NCBI GenBank assembly: GCA_938021455.1
Contig: CALIGP010000263.1
Location: forward strand, 1-5,315
Direction of reading: 5' to 3'
DNA from: an uncultured Lewinella sp.
GTDB lineage: Bacteria > Bacteroidota > Bacteroidia > Chitinophagales > Saprospiraceae
Length of the DNA stretch: 5,315 nt
The notes under the pieces were generated by a model. That model ran no database searches and was not told the origin of the DNA. It was given only the letters and a program-made list of their open reading frames with translations. A program made the translations under genes and the position numbers. Below, one piece after another: positions 1 through 5,315 of this stretch (positions within the stretch are counted from its first letter, which is position 1; every line of letters starts with the position of its first letter).

Positions 1-1
1 T

Positions 2-154
2 ATCGATGTTTTAGCCCTTGAATCGCATTGCCGGTCCTTAGCAGAAACCATTGGGGCGGCCGTTCCAAGTGGCTCGCTTCATGCCTACGACCTTGCTTCT
101 GGTAGAAACCACTTGACTCTACGGACGAATCGAAAGGTTGCCGTTCTGGCCTAA
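2..154 (+). CDS. 3' end of a protein with a probable T9SS C-terminal sorting domain (partial)
   Basis: An open frame enters from the left edge and runs 50 codons to a TAA at 152-154. The peptide ends with segments SGSLHAYDLASG and LTLRTNRKVAVLA. This resembles the beta-rich type A C-terminal domain of type IX secretion cargo, which typically has a GR turn, then a 'DLxxGxYxLxL' strand pair, a short basic turn and a hydrophobic end. The usual GR and GxY positions are altered here (CR and GRNH), so the match is by pattern only. If correct, the missing upstream part is a large secreted or surface-attached protein whose tail directs export through the outer membrane. A strong terminator begins 7 bases after the stop, which supports a real gene end. 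Frame and stop are certain, the domain call is moderate, and the catalytic or binding part is outside the window. Confidence 0.55.
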   Translation: MDVLALESHCRSLAETIGAAVPSGSLHAYDLASGRNHLTLRTNRKVAVLA

Positions 155-160
155 CAAAGA

Positions 161-194
161 AGCCCGTTCCGGAAATCTCCGGAACGGGCTTTTG
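161..194 (+). terminator. Rho-independent terminator, possibly bidirectional
   Basis: A perfect 12-bp stem (161-172 with 179-190, arm agcccgttccgg) closes a 6-base loop (aaatct). On the plus strand it is followed by a run of T (191-193, then GT). It lies 7 bases past the stop of the plus-strand partial gene and 50 bases past the stop of the minus-strand protease, so it can serve both convergent genes. On the minus strand the trailing sequence is only moderately T-rich. Confidence 0.85.
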
Positions 195-208
195 TATTTA
201 CCTGAGTT

Positions 209-224
209 TTACCCCGAAGGGTAA
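209..224 (-). other. Short C(UUCG)G tetraloop hairpin downstream of the protease gene
   Basis: A 6-bp perfect stem (209-214 with 219-224) closes four bases which, read on the minus strand, are TTCG flanked by C and G. This is the very stable cUUCGg tetraloop. It begins 17 bases after the protease stop codon. No T-run follows it, so it is more likely a 3'-end stabilising or pausing hairpin than a terminator. The larger hairpin at 161-190 would do the terminating. Confidence 0.5.
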
Positions 225-240
225 TCAGTATCAATAATGC

Positions 241-1122
241 TTAGTAAATTCTCTCCAGGGCAACGCGGTCGTAGAAACCGAATTCACCGTCTTCGTTAGA
301 ACCGAAACAGGCCAGCATGACGGAGTTCGCATCGAATCCAGAAGGTGTTCCCGGAATCCGAATAGCGCCCGTAGAACCAGCAGACTCGCCGGACTGACCA
401 CAAGACTGGCGGCTAAACCAATCGGTGTGACGTAGACCCATACAGTGACCAATCTCGTGCGTGATTACGTGCTCGTTGGTGTTGGTATTGTAGTTCTGCA
501 TACCGTTGTAGATACGCACCCACTTATAAGGACGACCGCCGGAAGGGAAGCCTGCGACTCCACCAGCACCCTGGTTGTTCGGGTCACGGAAAACGACGAT
601 GTCGGCATTCGTGGCTGCCCGGAAGCTGAGGGTGAACGTCTTATTAGTGTTCAGTGCATTGTAGTTGTTTACGGCCCACTGAAGCGCGGTGCGCATCTTG
701 GAAGTTAGTGCGTTAGAACCACCAGTGTAGCCAATAACGGAGATGTTATTGTCGCTCACCAAGTTGTTCGTCCGGTACTGCTTTTCCATTGCGGCGTCGA
801 AGCCCTGGAAGGTGGTTAGTTCGTCTTTAGTCAGTTCAATGTCGCCGCCAACAATGTAGCGGGTTTCGGTAGTGCCGTCAGGATAAGTAACCTGAGTTCT
901 TTCGGCGTCAAAGTAGTCTTCGGAGGTGGCTTCGGCGTGCTCCTCAAGAGCACCGGCAAAGTCAACCTCGGGTAGGCCAGTATGGCCGTCTTCGTCATGG
1001 TCGTGGATGAAGGCAAAGTCGGTACTTGGTGCTTCCTCTACAGAGATAGCTTGCTGGTCCTCAGTACAGCTGGTGAATACGAAGAGGCCGCAGATGGCGG
1101 CGAGAAATAAAGTCGGTTTCAT
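241..1122 (-). CDS. M57-family 'dual-action HEIGH' zinc metalloprotease, lipoprotein
   Basis: This is a 293-residue secreted lipoprotein protease. The start at 1122 was chosen because it places a type II signal peptide at the N-terminus (MKPTLFLAAI..., lipobox FTSC, lipidated Cys19). A longer frame reaching 1221 would add 33 basic, non-signal residues. Residues 20 to about 125 form an acidic region with a His/Asp cluster (HDHDEDGH, about 40-47), probably a propeptide or spacer. The catalytic domain follows, with FTLSFRAATNADIVVF, then GVAGFPSGG, then HEIGHCMGLRHTDWF. This fits the HExxHxxGxxHxD zinc-binding pattern: His222, Glu223, His226, His232 and Asp234. A SVMLAC segment near 267-272 is the likely Met-turn. 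The C-terminal IPGTPSG, SNEDGEF and ALERIY segments are typical of M57. The remaining cysteines (227, 241, 272) could form a disulfide. The expected role is cleavage of extracellular protein while anchored in a membrane; outer-membrane location is inferred. It is transcribed alone, away from the 1874 cluster. Family call strong, substrate unknown. Confidence 0.93.
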   Translation of the reverse strand: MKPTLFLAAICGLFVFTSCTEDQQAISVEEAPSTDFAFIHDHDEDGHTGLPEVDFAGALEEHAEATSEDYFDAERTQVTYPDGTTETRYIVGGDIELTKDELTTFQGFDAAMEKQYRTNNLVSDNNISVIGYTGGSNALTSKMRTALQWAVNNYNALNTNKTFTLSFRAATNADIVVFRDPNNQGAGGVAGFPSGGRPYKWVRIYNGMQNYNTNTNEHVITHEIGHCMGLRHTDWFSRQSCGQSGESAGSTGAIRIPGTPSGFDANSVMLACFGSNEDGEFGFYDRVALERIY

Positions 1123-1873
1123 TAGTACATGATAAATGGTGAATATAATAGGCTGGTTTATTGGCACAGTAATCCCGTTAGAGCGGTCGTGTCGTCGTCG
1201 ACGGATGGAAATCCACGGCACGAAAATTACTCGTCAGGGGCTCACCATGACGGATGAACCAGATTTAGCAGCGATGTTGTTTGTTCGAATGTTGGTTTAC
1301 CGGATGTTTACCCGATTAGGGAAACGGTTGGTAGGAAAAGCGTGTGTAAAGACGGTCTTGAAATATTGCAAGTTGTGGACCGTATATAAAATTGTCTGCC
1401 GCAAGTTACGATCAGAGTTTAATAATACAAATATTTTGCCGAAAAAAAGTTCAATAGGGTAAATAAGTGAATCAGGCCGCTATGAATGCCATAATGTTTA
1501 TGGTAAGTGGTTCGGGCCAAATTTTATTCTTTCGGAGTGATTGAAGGTACGTGTTTAGCCATCGGATATAAATGGCCCGAAATTGACTGGAAGAAATGAT
1601 TGTAGTTGTGCTTAGGAAGCGCCTTGCTGCGATGGCTTTCCCTTCTTTCATTCGGCGCGCCCGCAGGTGCATAAAATTGTATATAACAGCAATGAAGGCG
1701 GCATTTGGTATGCCGGAACGAGTTGAGACCTCAGCTCTTTATCCTGGTCCTTGCATCCTGCGGACCCGGCCGAAGTGTCCGCGCCATCTTCTCTGTTAGT
1801 CTTCTCAAAAAAAATCCTCTACTTGTGATCATCTTACCCTTTTAACTCGTTCCAGTATAAAAATCCACTCCTT
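1123..1873. other. Long divergent intergenic region without a convincing gene
   Basis: About 750 bases separate the minus-strand protease from the plus-strand cluster. Open frames here (plus 1136-1462 and 1596-1799, minus 1472-1672) have Arg/Lys/Cys-heavy composition, no recognisable motif and no family resemblance, so I treat them as chance. The region must contain the promoters of both flanking genes. I could not identify a confident Bacteroidota promoter (TTTG, about 20 bases, TAnnTTTG) on either strand. Local structures include an inverted repeat at 1511-1581, a 10-base direct repeat (ataaaattgt, at 1386 and 1671), and a 40-codon frame at 1723-1845 with a lipobox-like LVLASC. The region may be decayed coding sequence or may encode an unannotated RNA. 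Neither is demonstrated. Confidence 0.6.
1511..1581. repeat. Imperfect inverted repeat in the intergenic region
   Basis: The 9-base arms ttcgggcca (1511-1519) and tggcccgaa (1573-1581) are perfectly complementary. Pairing extends inward to about 14 bp (tttat with ataaa) if a 3-base bulge on the left arm is allowed. The enclosed loop is roughly 45 bases. It could be a structured RNA element or the remnant of a small mobile element. No target-site duplication or transposase is visible. Confidence 0.4.
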
Positions 1874-2134
1874 ATGCCGCTGCTATCTCTCCTCATCGGA
1901 TACTTTTTTCCCCGATTTATGATTGTCATTCTCTACCTGTTTACGGGTTGGTGGAAGTCTGCTTTTGATGGAATTTTCTGGCCGATTCTAGGCTTTCTTT
2001 TTATGCCATTAACCGTACTTTGGTACGGCATTTCAGAGCATTATTTCCCTGGCTCCATACAGACTGTTGGCTTAGTTATTGCGGTCCTGCTCGACCTGGG
2101 ATTAATCGGGAATGGCGCCAGAAGTAAGAAATGA
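1874..2134 (+). CDS. Small conserved-type integral membrane protein, function unknown
   Basis: This 86-residue protein is almost entirely hydrophobic. It shows three likely membrane segments: about residues 3-24 (interrupted by a Pro-Arg at 13-14), about 33-52, and about 62-79. It ends in a short basic tail (GARSKK), which by the positive-inside rule suggests a cytoplasmic C-terminus. Aromatic residues sit at the membrane boundaries (GWW at 25-27, FWPILGF at 35-41, LWYG at 49-52). I recall similar short proteins as hypotheticals in Bacteroidota, but I know no assigned function. The ATG at 1874 has no Shine-Dalgarno sequence, which is normal for the phylum. The stop overlaps the next gene's start (ATGA at 2131-2134), so the two are probably translated together. 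A role alongside the downstream acyltransferase is only suggested by position. Confidence 0.8.
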   Translation: MPLLSLLIGYFFPRFMIVILYLFTGWWKSAFDGIFWPILGFLFMPLTVLWYGISEHYFPGSIQTVGLVIAVLLDLGLIGNGARSKK

Positions 2135-2397
2135 TCAATCCCGGATGGTACGATAAGCTACTGTTAGTACCCATTGGGTATTCAACGGGATCCTTTCATG
2201 GTAAGACCTACGGGCTAAGCCGCAGCTCTTTCAATGACGGCCGTAGTCATAAGTTCTTTGCTGAGGAGCTGGGCGGTACTGATTTCATTAGTTTGAATTT
2301 ATACGAGACCCAAAACGGGCTTCAGTTGAAACCCTGCGAAATGCCCGAACGAAAGGTGATTGATTTTCTGGTGGGGCTTGAGCTAACCGTCCGGTAA
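2131..2397 (+). CDS. Conserved-type 88-residue hypothetical protein
   Basis: A small soluble protein with no signal peptide or membrane segment. The order of its segments is characteristic: VPIGYSTGSFHGKTYGLSRS (about 13-32), FNDGRSHKFFAEELGG (34-49), TDFISLNLYET (50-60) and LKPCEMPERKVIDFL (66-80). I recognise this pattern from short hypothetical proteins of Bacteroidota. Some of these have, I believe, been labelled 'peptide methionine sulfoxide reductase' because of neighbouring msr genes. There is no GCFW-type reductase motif here and only one cysteine (Cys69), so I would not assign that activity. It overlaps the upstream membrane-protein gene by 4 bases (ATGA), and the SGNH gene starts 28 bases after its stop. 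That is consistent with one operon. Coding status is good, function unknown. Confidence 0.8.
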   Translation: MINPGWYDKLLLVPIGYSTGSFHGKTYGLSRSSFNDGRSHKFFAEELGGTDFISLNLYETQNGLQLKPCEMPERKVIDFLVGLELTVR

Positions 2398-2425
2398 GCC
2401 ATTCGTTTACGATCTTCGCCCTACG

Positions 2426-3691
2426 ATGCGTCTTCTGCAAATATTCCTTGTGCTCTGCTTACTGTTACCCTTGCTCTTTTTCGGCCGGGTAGGGGAGGCA
2501 CTGTCCAGCCACCGGCCAGCGGCCGGGCCGGAGTGGTCATTAGCCAACTGGTGGTCAGGCGACTTCCAAACCGGCGCTGCGCGCCGGCTCAACGAACAGT
2601 TCGGCGCCCGCAACACCCTCGTTCGCTGGAACAACCAAAAGGAGTACAGCATTTTCAATCACCCAACCGCTCGGGATGTAGTGATTGGCAAAGACGATTA
2701 CCTCTTCGAAGACACCTACCTGGAGGCCGCTACGGGAGGTAACTATCAGGGCGTTCGGCATTTTGATGACCTGGGGAGAAGACTTGGCCGAGTACGCGAT
2801 TCGCTAGCAAGCATGCGTGTTGACCTACTGGTAGTGATGGCTGCCGGTAAGGGGACTTACTTTCCGGAGTACCACCCTGAACCCTACGCAAGCAGGCCCC
2901 CAGCCCGCACGAATGAAGAGGAGCTCCTCCGGGTTCTCCAGAATAAGAACATTGACTACCTCGATCTGAATAACTGGTTTCGGGATATGAAAGCCAAAAC
3001 GCCATATCCGTTATTCCCGAAACTAGGCATTCATTGGAGTAAATATGGGCAGTACCTGGTCATGGACTCCCTGATCAATTATCTGGAGGCTAGCCGCCAG
3101 ATCGATATGCCAGACCTTGTGCTGGATTCGCTCGAAATCAGCCCGGAACAACGTGGGAGTGAGGCGGATATTTATCGGGGTATGAACCTACCTGGTGAGC
3201 CAGCAGGTTATCCATTAGCCTATCCCCATTGGCGGGTAGAAAACCCCGATAAGCCACAACCTAAAGTACTGGTAATCGGGGATAGCTTCTATTGGAACAT
3301 GTATCTCCACCAACGATTCAGTGACAAGTTTTTCAATGGCGGTGATTTCTGGTATTACTTCAACCGGGTCATGCGAGGTGGTCAGGATCGCGGTCCAGCT
3401 TCCGAGCTCGATCTGAGACACGAGCTAGCTAAGTATGATTTGGTGATCTTATGGGAAACAGAATCCCATTATCATCGTCTTTCTAATGGGTTCTTAAAGG
3501 CCGCTTTGAAATCCTTCGCGACCCCGCTGAATCCAGATATAGCGGAAAGAGAACTGCTGAAAATCGTAGACGAGATCCGAGCGAAACCAGAATGGCTGGC
3601 CTACATGAAGGAGAAGGCATTAGCCAGAGATCAACCACTGGATACCGTAATTTGGCGAGAGGCACAGTATGTCCTGGATCGGCGGGAATAG
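2426..3691 (+). CDS. AlgJ/AlgX-like SGNH-fold polysaccharide O-acyltransferase, membrane-anchored
   Basis: This 421-residue protein has an N-terminal hydrophobic segment (about residues 3-20). It is probably an uncleaved anchor or signal peptide that places the catalytic domain outside the inner membrane. The AlgX/AlgJ-type signature is in order. GKDDYLFED (88-96) is the family's 'GKDGWLF' motif. LFPKLGIHWSKYGQY (196-210) contains the catalytic-type His203. VLVIGDSFYWNM (281-292) carries the nucleophile Ser287 in a GDS block. ILWETESHYHRL (341-352) is the conserved late acidic motif. In AlgJ and AlgX the His lies in an Asp-x-His-Trp motif, but here the Asp position is Gly201, so the triad is incomplete or the Asp comes from elsewhere. 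The residues after about 370 form a charged helical extension. The family transfers acetyl groups to an exported polysaccharide, supplied by an MBOAT partner. The neighbouring minus-strand gene encodes such a protein, in convergent orientation. It is likely co-transcribed with the two small genes upstream. The polymer is not identifiable. Confidence 0.88.
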   Translation: MRLLQIFLVLCLLLPLLFFGRVGEALSSHRPAAGPEWSLANWWSGDFQTGAARRLNEQFGARNTLVRWNNQKEYSIFNHPTARDVVIGKDDYLFEDTYLEAATGGNYQGVRHFDDLGRRLGRVRDSLASMRVDLLVVMAAGKGTYFPEYHPEPYASRPPARTNEEELLRVLQNKNIDYLDLNNWFRDMKAKTPYPLFPKLGIHWSKYGQYLVMDSLINYLEASRQIDMPDLVLDSLEISPEQRGSEADIYRGMNLPGEPAGYPLAYPHWRVENPDKPQPKVLVIGDSFYWNMYLHQRFSDKFFNGGDFWYYFNRVMRGGQDRGPASELDLRHELAKYDLVILWETESHYHRLSNGFLKAALKSFATPLNPDIAERELLKIVDEIRAKPEWLAYMKEKALARDQPLDTVIWREAQYVLDRRE

Positions 3692-3695
3692 GTCT

Positions 3696-5114
3696 TCAAA
3701 ACCGAAAGTAAATGAAGGGATTAAACCCCTGCCCGGTGATCACCGCACAGGCAAACGCGTAGCTAAGTAAGCTGATAATTAAATAGGGTAGGGCGGTGAG
3801 CCAATCAGAGAAAGCTTTGGGGTACAGGAGTTGCTCAATTCTTCGGCCTGTAGCCGTTAGTACAGCCCAGCTGGCGATAAGGCTAACGCCCAGCGTCCAC
3901 CAAAACTTGGGACTGGCGGCCGGTAGGCCGGCCCAGGGGCCATTGAACATAGCGGAGAGATAAGTAGCCGCTTCGCCGAAGGTTTCAATCCGGAAAAAGA
4001 CCCAGCCGATGATGACGATAAAGCAGGTCAGGACGGCTGCCGGGAAGCGGCCCATTCGCTCGGTCCATTGCGCCAGGAAAAGCCGGTCGAGAATGAGGAA
4101 TAAGCCGTGGAAAGCTCCCCAGATGACGTAATTCCAGGAAGCGCCGTGCCAAAGGCCGGAGAGCAAGAACACGACCCAAAGGTTGAAATAGAGCCGCGCT
4201 CTACTGCTCACCCGATTACCGCCGAGTGGGATGTAGAGATAGTCGCGCATCCAACGGCCGAGGGTGATGTGCCAGCGCCGCCAGAAGTCGGTGATGTTGG
4301 TGGCGACGTAGGGACTGTTGAAATTCTCGGGAAAACGAAAGCCCATCATGCGACCCAGACCGATGGCCATATCGGAATAGCCGGCGAAGTCGAAATATAT
4401 CTGTCCGGCGTAAGCGATGGCACCGAGCCAGGCAGTGGCCAGGTCAGGGCTGGTCTCCAGACCGAAAATACGATCCGCCTCCGCGCCGAGTACGTTGGCG
4501 ATGAAGACCTTTTTGGCCAGCCCGAGGCTAAAGCGAACGAATCCGATGAGCTGGTCTTCGGGCAGGGTGACACGCTCTCGTAGCTGATCGGCCACTTCCT
4601 GAAATCGAACGATCGGGCCGGCAATCATCTGCGGGAAGGAAAGAATGTATACGAGATAATCACTTACCCTTTCGAGTGGCTCCATTTCGCGGCGGTAGAC
4701 ATCTATGGAGTAAGTCAACGTCTGAAAAGTGTAGAAGCTAATGCCAATGGGTAGCGCGACTGCTGTCCATCCTATGGTGTCAATGCCAGCTGCGGTAAGG
4801 GCAGCGTTGACGTTATCCACAAAGAAATTGGCGTATTTAAAGTAGGCCAGCAGACCAAGGTTCATGCCCAGAGAAAGGAATAACCAGCCTTTTCGTTTTT
4901 GGGGCGCGGCCGCAAGGTGCAAGGAACGGACGAGGTAAAAGTCGATGATCGTCGAGGCCACTAAGACGAAAACGAAGACGGGGGCTCCCCAGGCGTAAAA
5001 CAAGGTTGAAAAAGCAAGGAGTACGGCATTCTTCGCCTTGGCGGGCACCAGCGTGTATACCAGTAGGAAAACGGGTAGAAAGTAAAGCAGGAAGAGGATG
5101 GAGGAGAAAACCAC
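3696..5114 (-). CDS. MBOAT-family O-acyltransferase (AlgI-like)
   Basis: This polytopic membrane protein of 472 residues (from the GTG at 5114) has roughly ten hydrophobic segments. Family motifs are in order: VALPIGISFYTFQTLTYSID (about 119-138), SFPQMIAGPIVRF (159-171), QIYFDFAGYSDMAIG (238-252), FNSPYVATNITDFWRRW (265-281), then RDYLYIPLGGNR (290-301) and LSGLWHGASWNYVIWGAFHG (318-337). The last contains His323, which matches the essential WHG histidine of AlgI. It ends in FNPFIYFRF, as relatives do. The family moves acyl groups from cytoplasmic acyl-CoA across the inner membrane for O-acylation of exported glycans. I chose GTG 5114 because it gives VVFSSILFLLYFLP (initiator read as Met), the usual 'MVFSS..LF' family N-terminus. 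An ATG at 5180 would add 22 non-family residues. Its stop is 4 bases from the SGNH gene's stop. Family call very strong, start moderate, acyl group and glycan unknown. Confidence 0.93.
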   Translation of the reverse strand: MVFSSILFLLYFLPVFLLVYTLVPAKAKNAVLLAFSTLFYAWGAPVFVFVLVASTIIDFYLVRSLHLAAAPQKRKGWLFLSLGMNLGLLAYFKYANFFVDNVNAALTAAGIDTIGWTAVALPIGISFYTFQTLTYSIDVYRREMEPLERVSDYLVYILSFPQMIAGPIVRFQEVADQLRERVTLPEDQLIGFVRFSLGLAKKVFIANVLGAEADRIFGLETSPDLATAWLGAIAYAGQIYFDFAGYSDMAIGLGRMMGFRFPENFNSPYVATNITDFWRRWHITLGRWMRDYLYIPLGGNRVSSRARLYFNLWVVFLLSGLWHGASWNYVIWGAFHGLFLILDRLFLAQWTERMGRFPAAVLTCFIVIIGWVFFRIETFGEAATYLSAMFNGPWAGLPAASPKFWWTLGVSLIASWAVLTATGRRIEQLLYPKAFSDWLTALPYLIISLLSYAFACAVITGQGFNPFIYFRF

Positions 5115-5154
5115 GGGGTGAAGGTAGGGAAGGAAATACAGCTTGAAACAGTGA

Positions 5155-5170
5155 TGGGGAGCGCTCCCCA
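5155..5170. repeat. Perfect 16-bp palindrome upstream of the MBOAT gene
   Basis: The sequence tggggagcgctcccca equals its own reverse complement. It lies 41-56 bases before the preferred GTG start, so it would be in the 5' leader or promoter of the MBOAT gene. It falls inside the coding sequence only if the ATG at 5180 is used. It could be an operator for a dimeric regulator, or a 6-bp hairpin with a GCGC loop in the mRNA. Confidence 0.6.
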
Positions 5171-5177
5171 GGGCAAA

Positions 5178-5214
5178 CATGAGTCATCCCTAATTTTTGG
5201 GTGAGATGACCATG
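5178..5214. repeat. Imperfect inverted repeat upstream of the MBOAT gene
   Basis: The left arm catgagtcatc (5178-5188) pairs with the right arm gatgaccatg (5205-5214), apart from one bulged A at 5182. An inner ccc/ggg pair (5188-5190 with 5199-5201) surrounds an AT-rich loop. It covers the alternative ATG at 5180-5178 and lies next to the 16-bp palindrome, so it may be a regulatory or RNA-folding element. No T-run follows it on either strand. Confidence 0.4.
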
Positions 5215-5239
5215 TATCCTGGCAAAGAATAGGGTTTTA

Positions 5240-5300
5240 GCGATCAGCGGACAGCATTCAGGCAAAACAGCTCTGAATGCTGTCCGCTGATCGCTTTTTT
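5240..5300 (+). terminator. Strong plus-strand intrinsic terminator with a 22-bp stem
   Basis: The arms 5240-5261 and 5273-5294 are perfectly complementary over 22 bp and enclose an 11-base loop. The right arm is followed by six T (5295-5300), a textbook plus-strand terminator. Read on the minus strand, no T-run follows the hairpin (taaaaccc). No plus-strand gene ends nearby: the closest plus-strand stop codon is at 3691. The transcript it ends is therefore unidentified. Confidence 0.8.
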
Positions 5301-5315
5301 ATGCCAACCAAACTG

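Noticed and set aside
1123..1221. 33-residue N-terminal extension of the M57 protease
   Set aside because: It would bury the lipoprotein signal peptide behind an Arg-rich stretch (ISIRRRRHDRS). The ATG at 1122 gives a normal signal peptide.
1136..1462. 108-codon plus-strand frame in the intergenic region, with an imperfect 15-base repeat (MLFVR, MLVYR, MFTR) at 1274-1315
   Set aside because: It starts in the upstream region of the protease, its composition is Lys/Arg/Cys-heavy with no family motif, and there is no sign of translation signals. The repeat is short and imperfect.
1472..1672. 66-codon minus-strand frame and the 67-codon plus-strand frame overlapping it (1596-1799)
   Set aside because: They overlap in opposite directions, neither has a recognisable motif, and both are rich in residues typical of chance frames.
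1835..1861. Sigma70-like pair TTACCC, 16 bases, TATAAA before the 1874 gene
   Set aside because: TATAAA lies only 12 bases before the ATG, and Bacteroidota use a different consensus. The match is not better than chance in this AT-rich stretch.
4107..4583. 158-codon plus-strand frame
   Set aside because: It lies wholly antisense to the MBOAT gene. Its Gly/Val/Asp/Glu-rich composition is the mirror of the MBOAT codons.
5240..5294. 22-bp inverted repeat as a transposon end or attachment site
   Set aside because: The T-run directly after the right arm and the short loop fit a terminator. There is no second copy, target duplication or transposase in the window.

Overview
The window looks like chromosomal DNA from a Bacteroidota bacterium, most plausibly a marine Saprospiria/Lewinella-type organism. 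The evidence is a lipoprotein M57 'HEIGH' metalloprotease, a probable type IX secretion C-terminal tail at the left edge, and two small proteins of the kind seen as conserved hypotheticals in that phylum. There are also no clear Shine-Dalgarno sequences at the start codons I examined. The phylum is inferred from protein style. No rRNA or other marker gene is present, so the genus-level guess is weak.

Layout, left to right. (1) Bases 2-154 hold the 3' end of a plus-strand gene whose last 50 residues resemble a T9SS sorting domain. A strong 12-bp terminator hairpin follows (161-194). (2) On the minus strand, 241-1122 encodes a lipoprotein zinc protease of the M57 family, convergent with the first gene. 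(3) Bases 1123-1873 are about 750 bases with no convincing gene, lying between divergent genes. (4) The plus-strand cluster 1874-3691 has a small three-helix membrane protein, an 88-residue soluble conserved hypothetical protein overlapping it by ATGA, and, 28 bases later, a membrane-anchored AlgJ/AlgX-like SGNH acyltransferase. (5) On the minus strand, 3696-5114 (or up to 5180) encodes an MBOAT O-acyltransferase of the AlgI family. It is convergent with the SGNH gene, with only 4 bases between the stop codons. (6) Bases 5115-5315 are dense in symmetry: a perfect 16-bp palindrome, an imperfect inverted repeat, and a perfect 22-bp-stem terminator facing the plus strand.

The functional core is the AlgI-like plus AlgJ/AlgX-like pair. 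In known systems of this type the MBOAT protein brings acyl groups across the inner membrane and the SGNH partner places them on an exported polysaccharide. The likely role here is O-acetylation of a cell-surface or extracellular glycan, with the substrate unknown. The pair is unusual in being tail-to-tail rather than co-directional, and the SGNH partner lacks the usual Asp of the Asp-x-His motif. I see no CRISPR array, tRNA, rRNA, transposase or phage gene. I did not find a clearly new multi-gene system. The points most worth checking are the convergent acyltransferase arrangement, the altered triad, the two small genes attached to it, and the structured DNA at the right edge.
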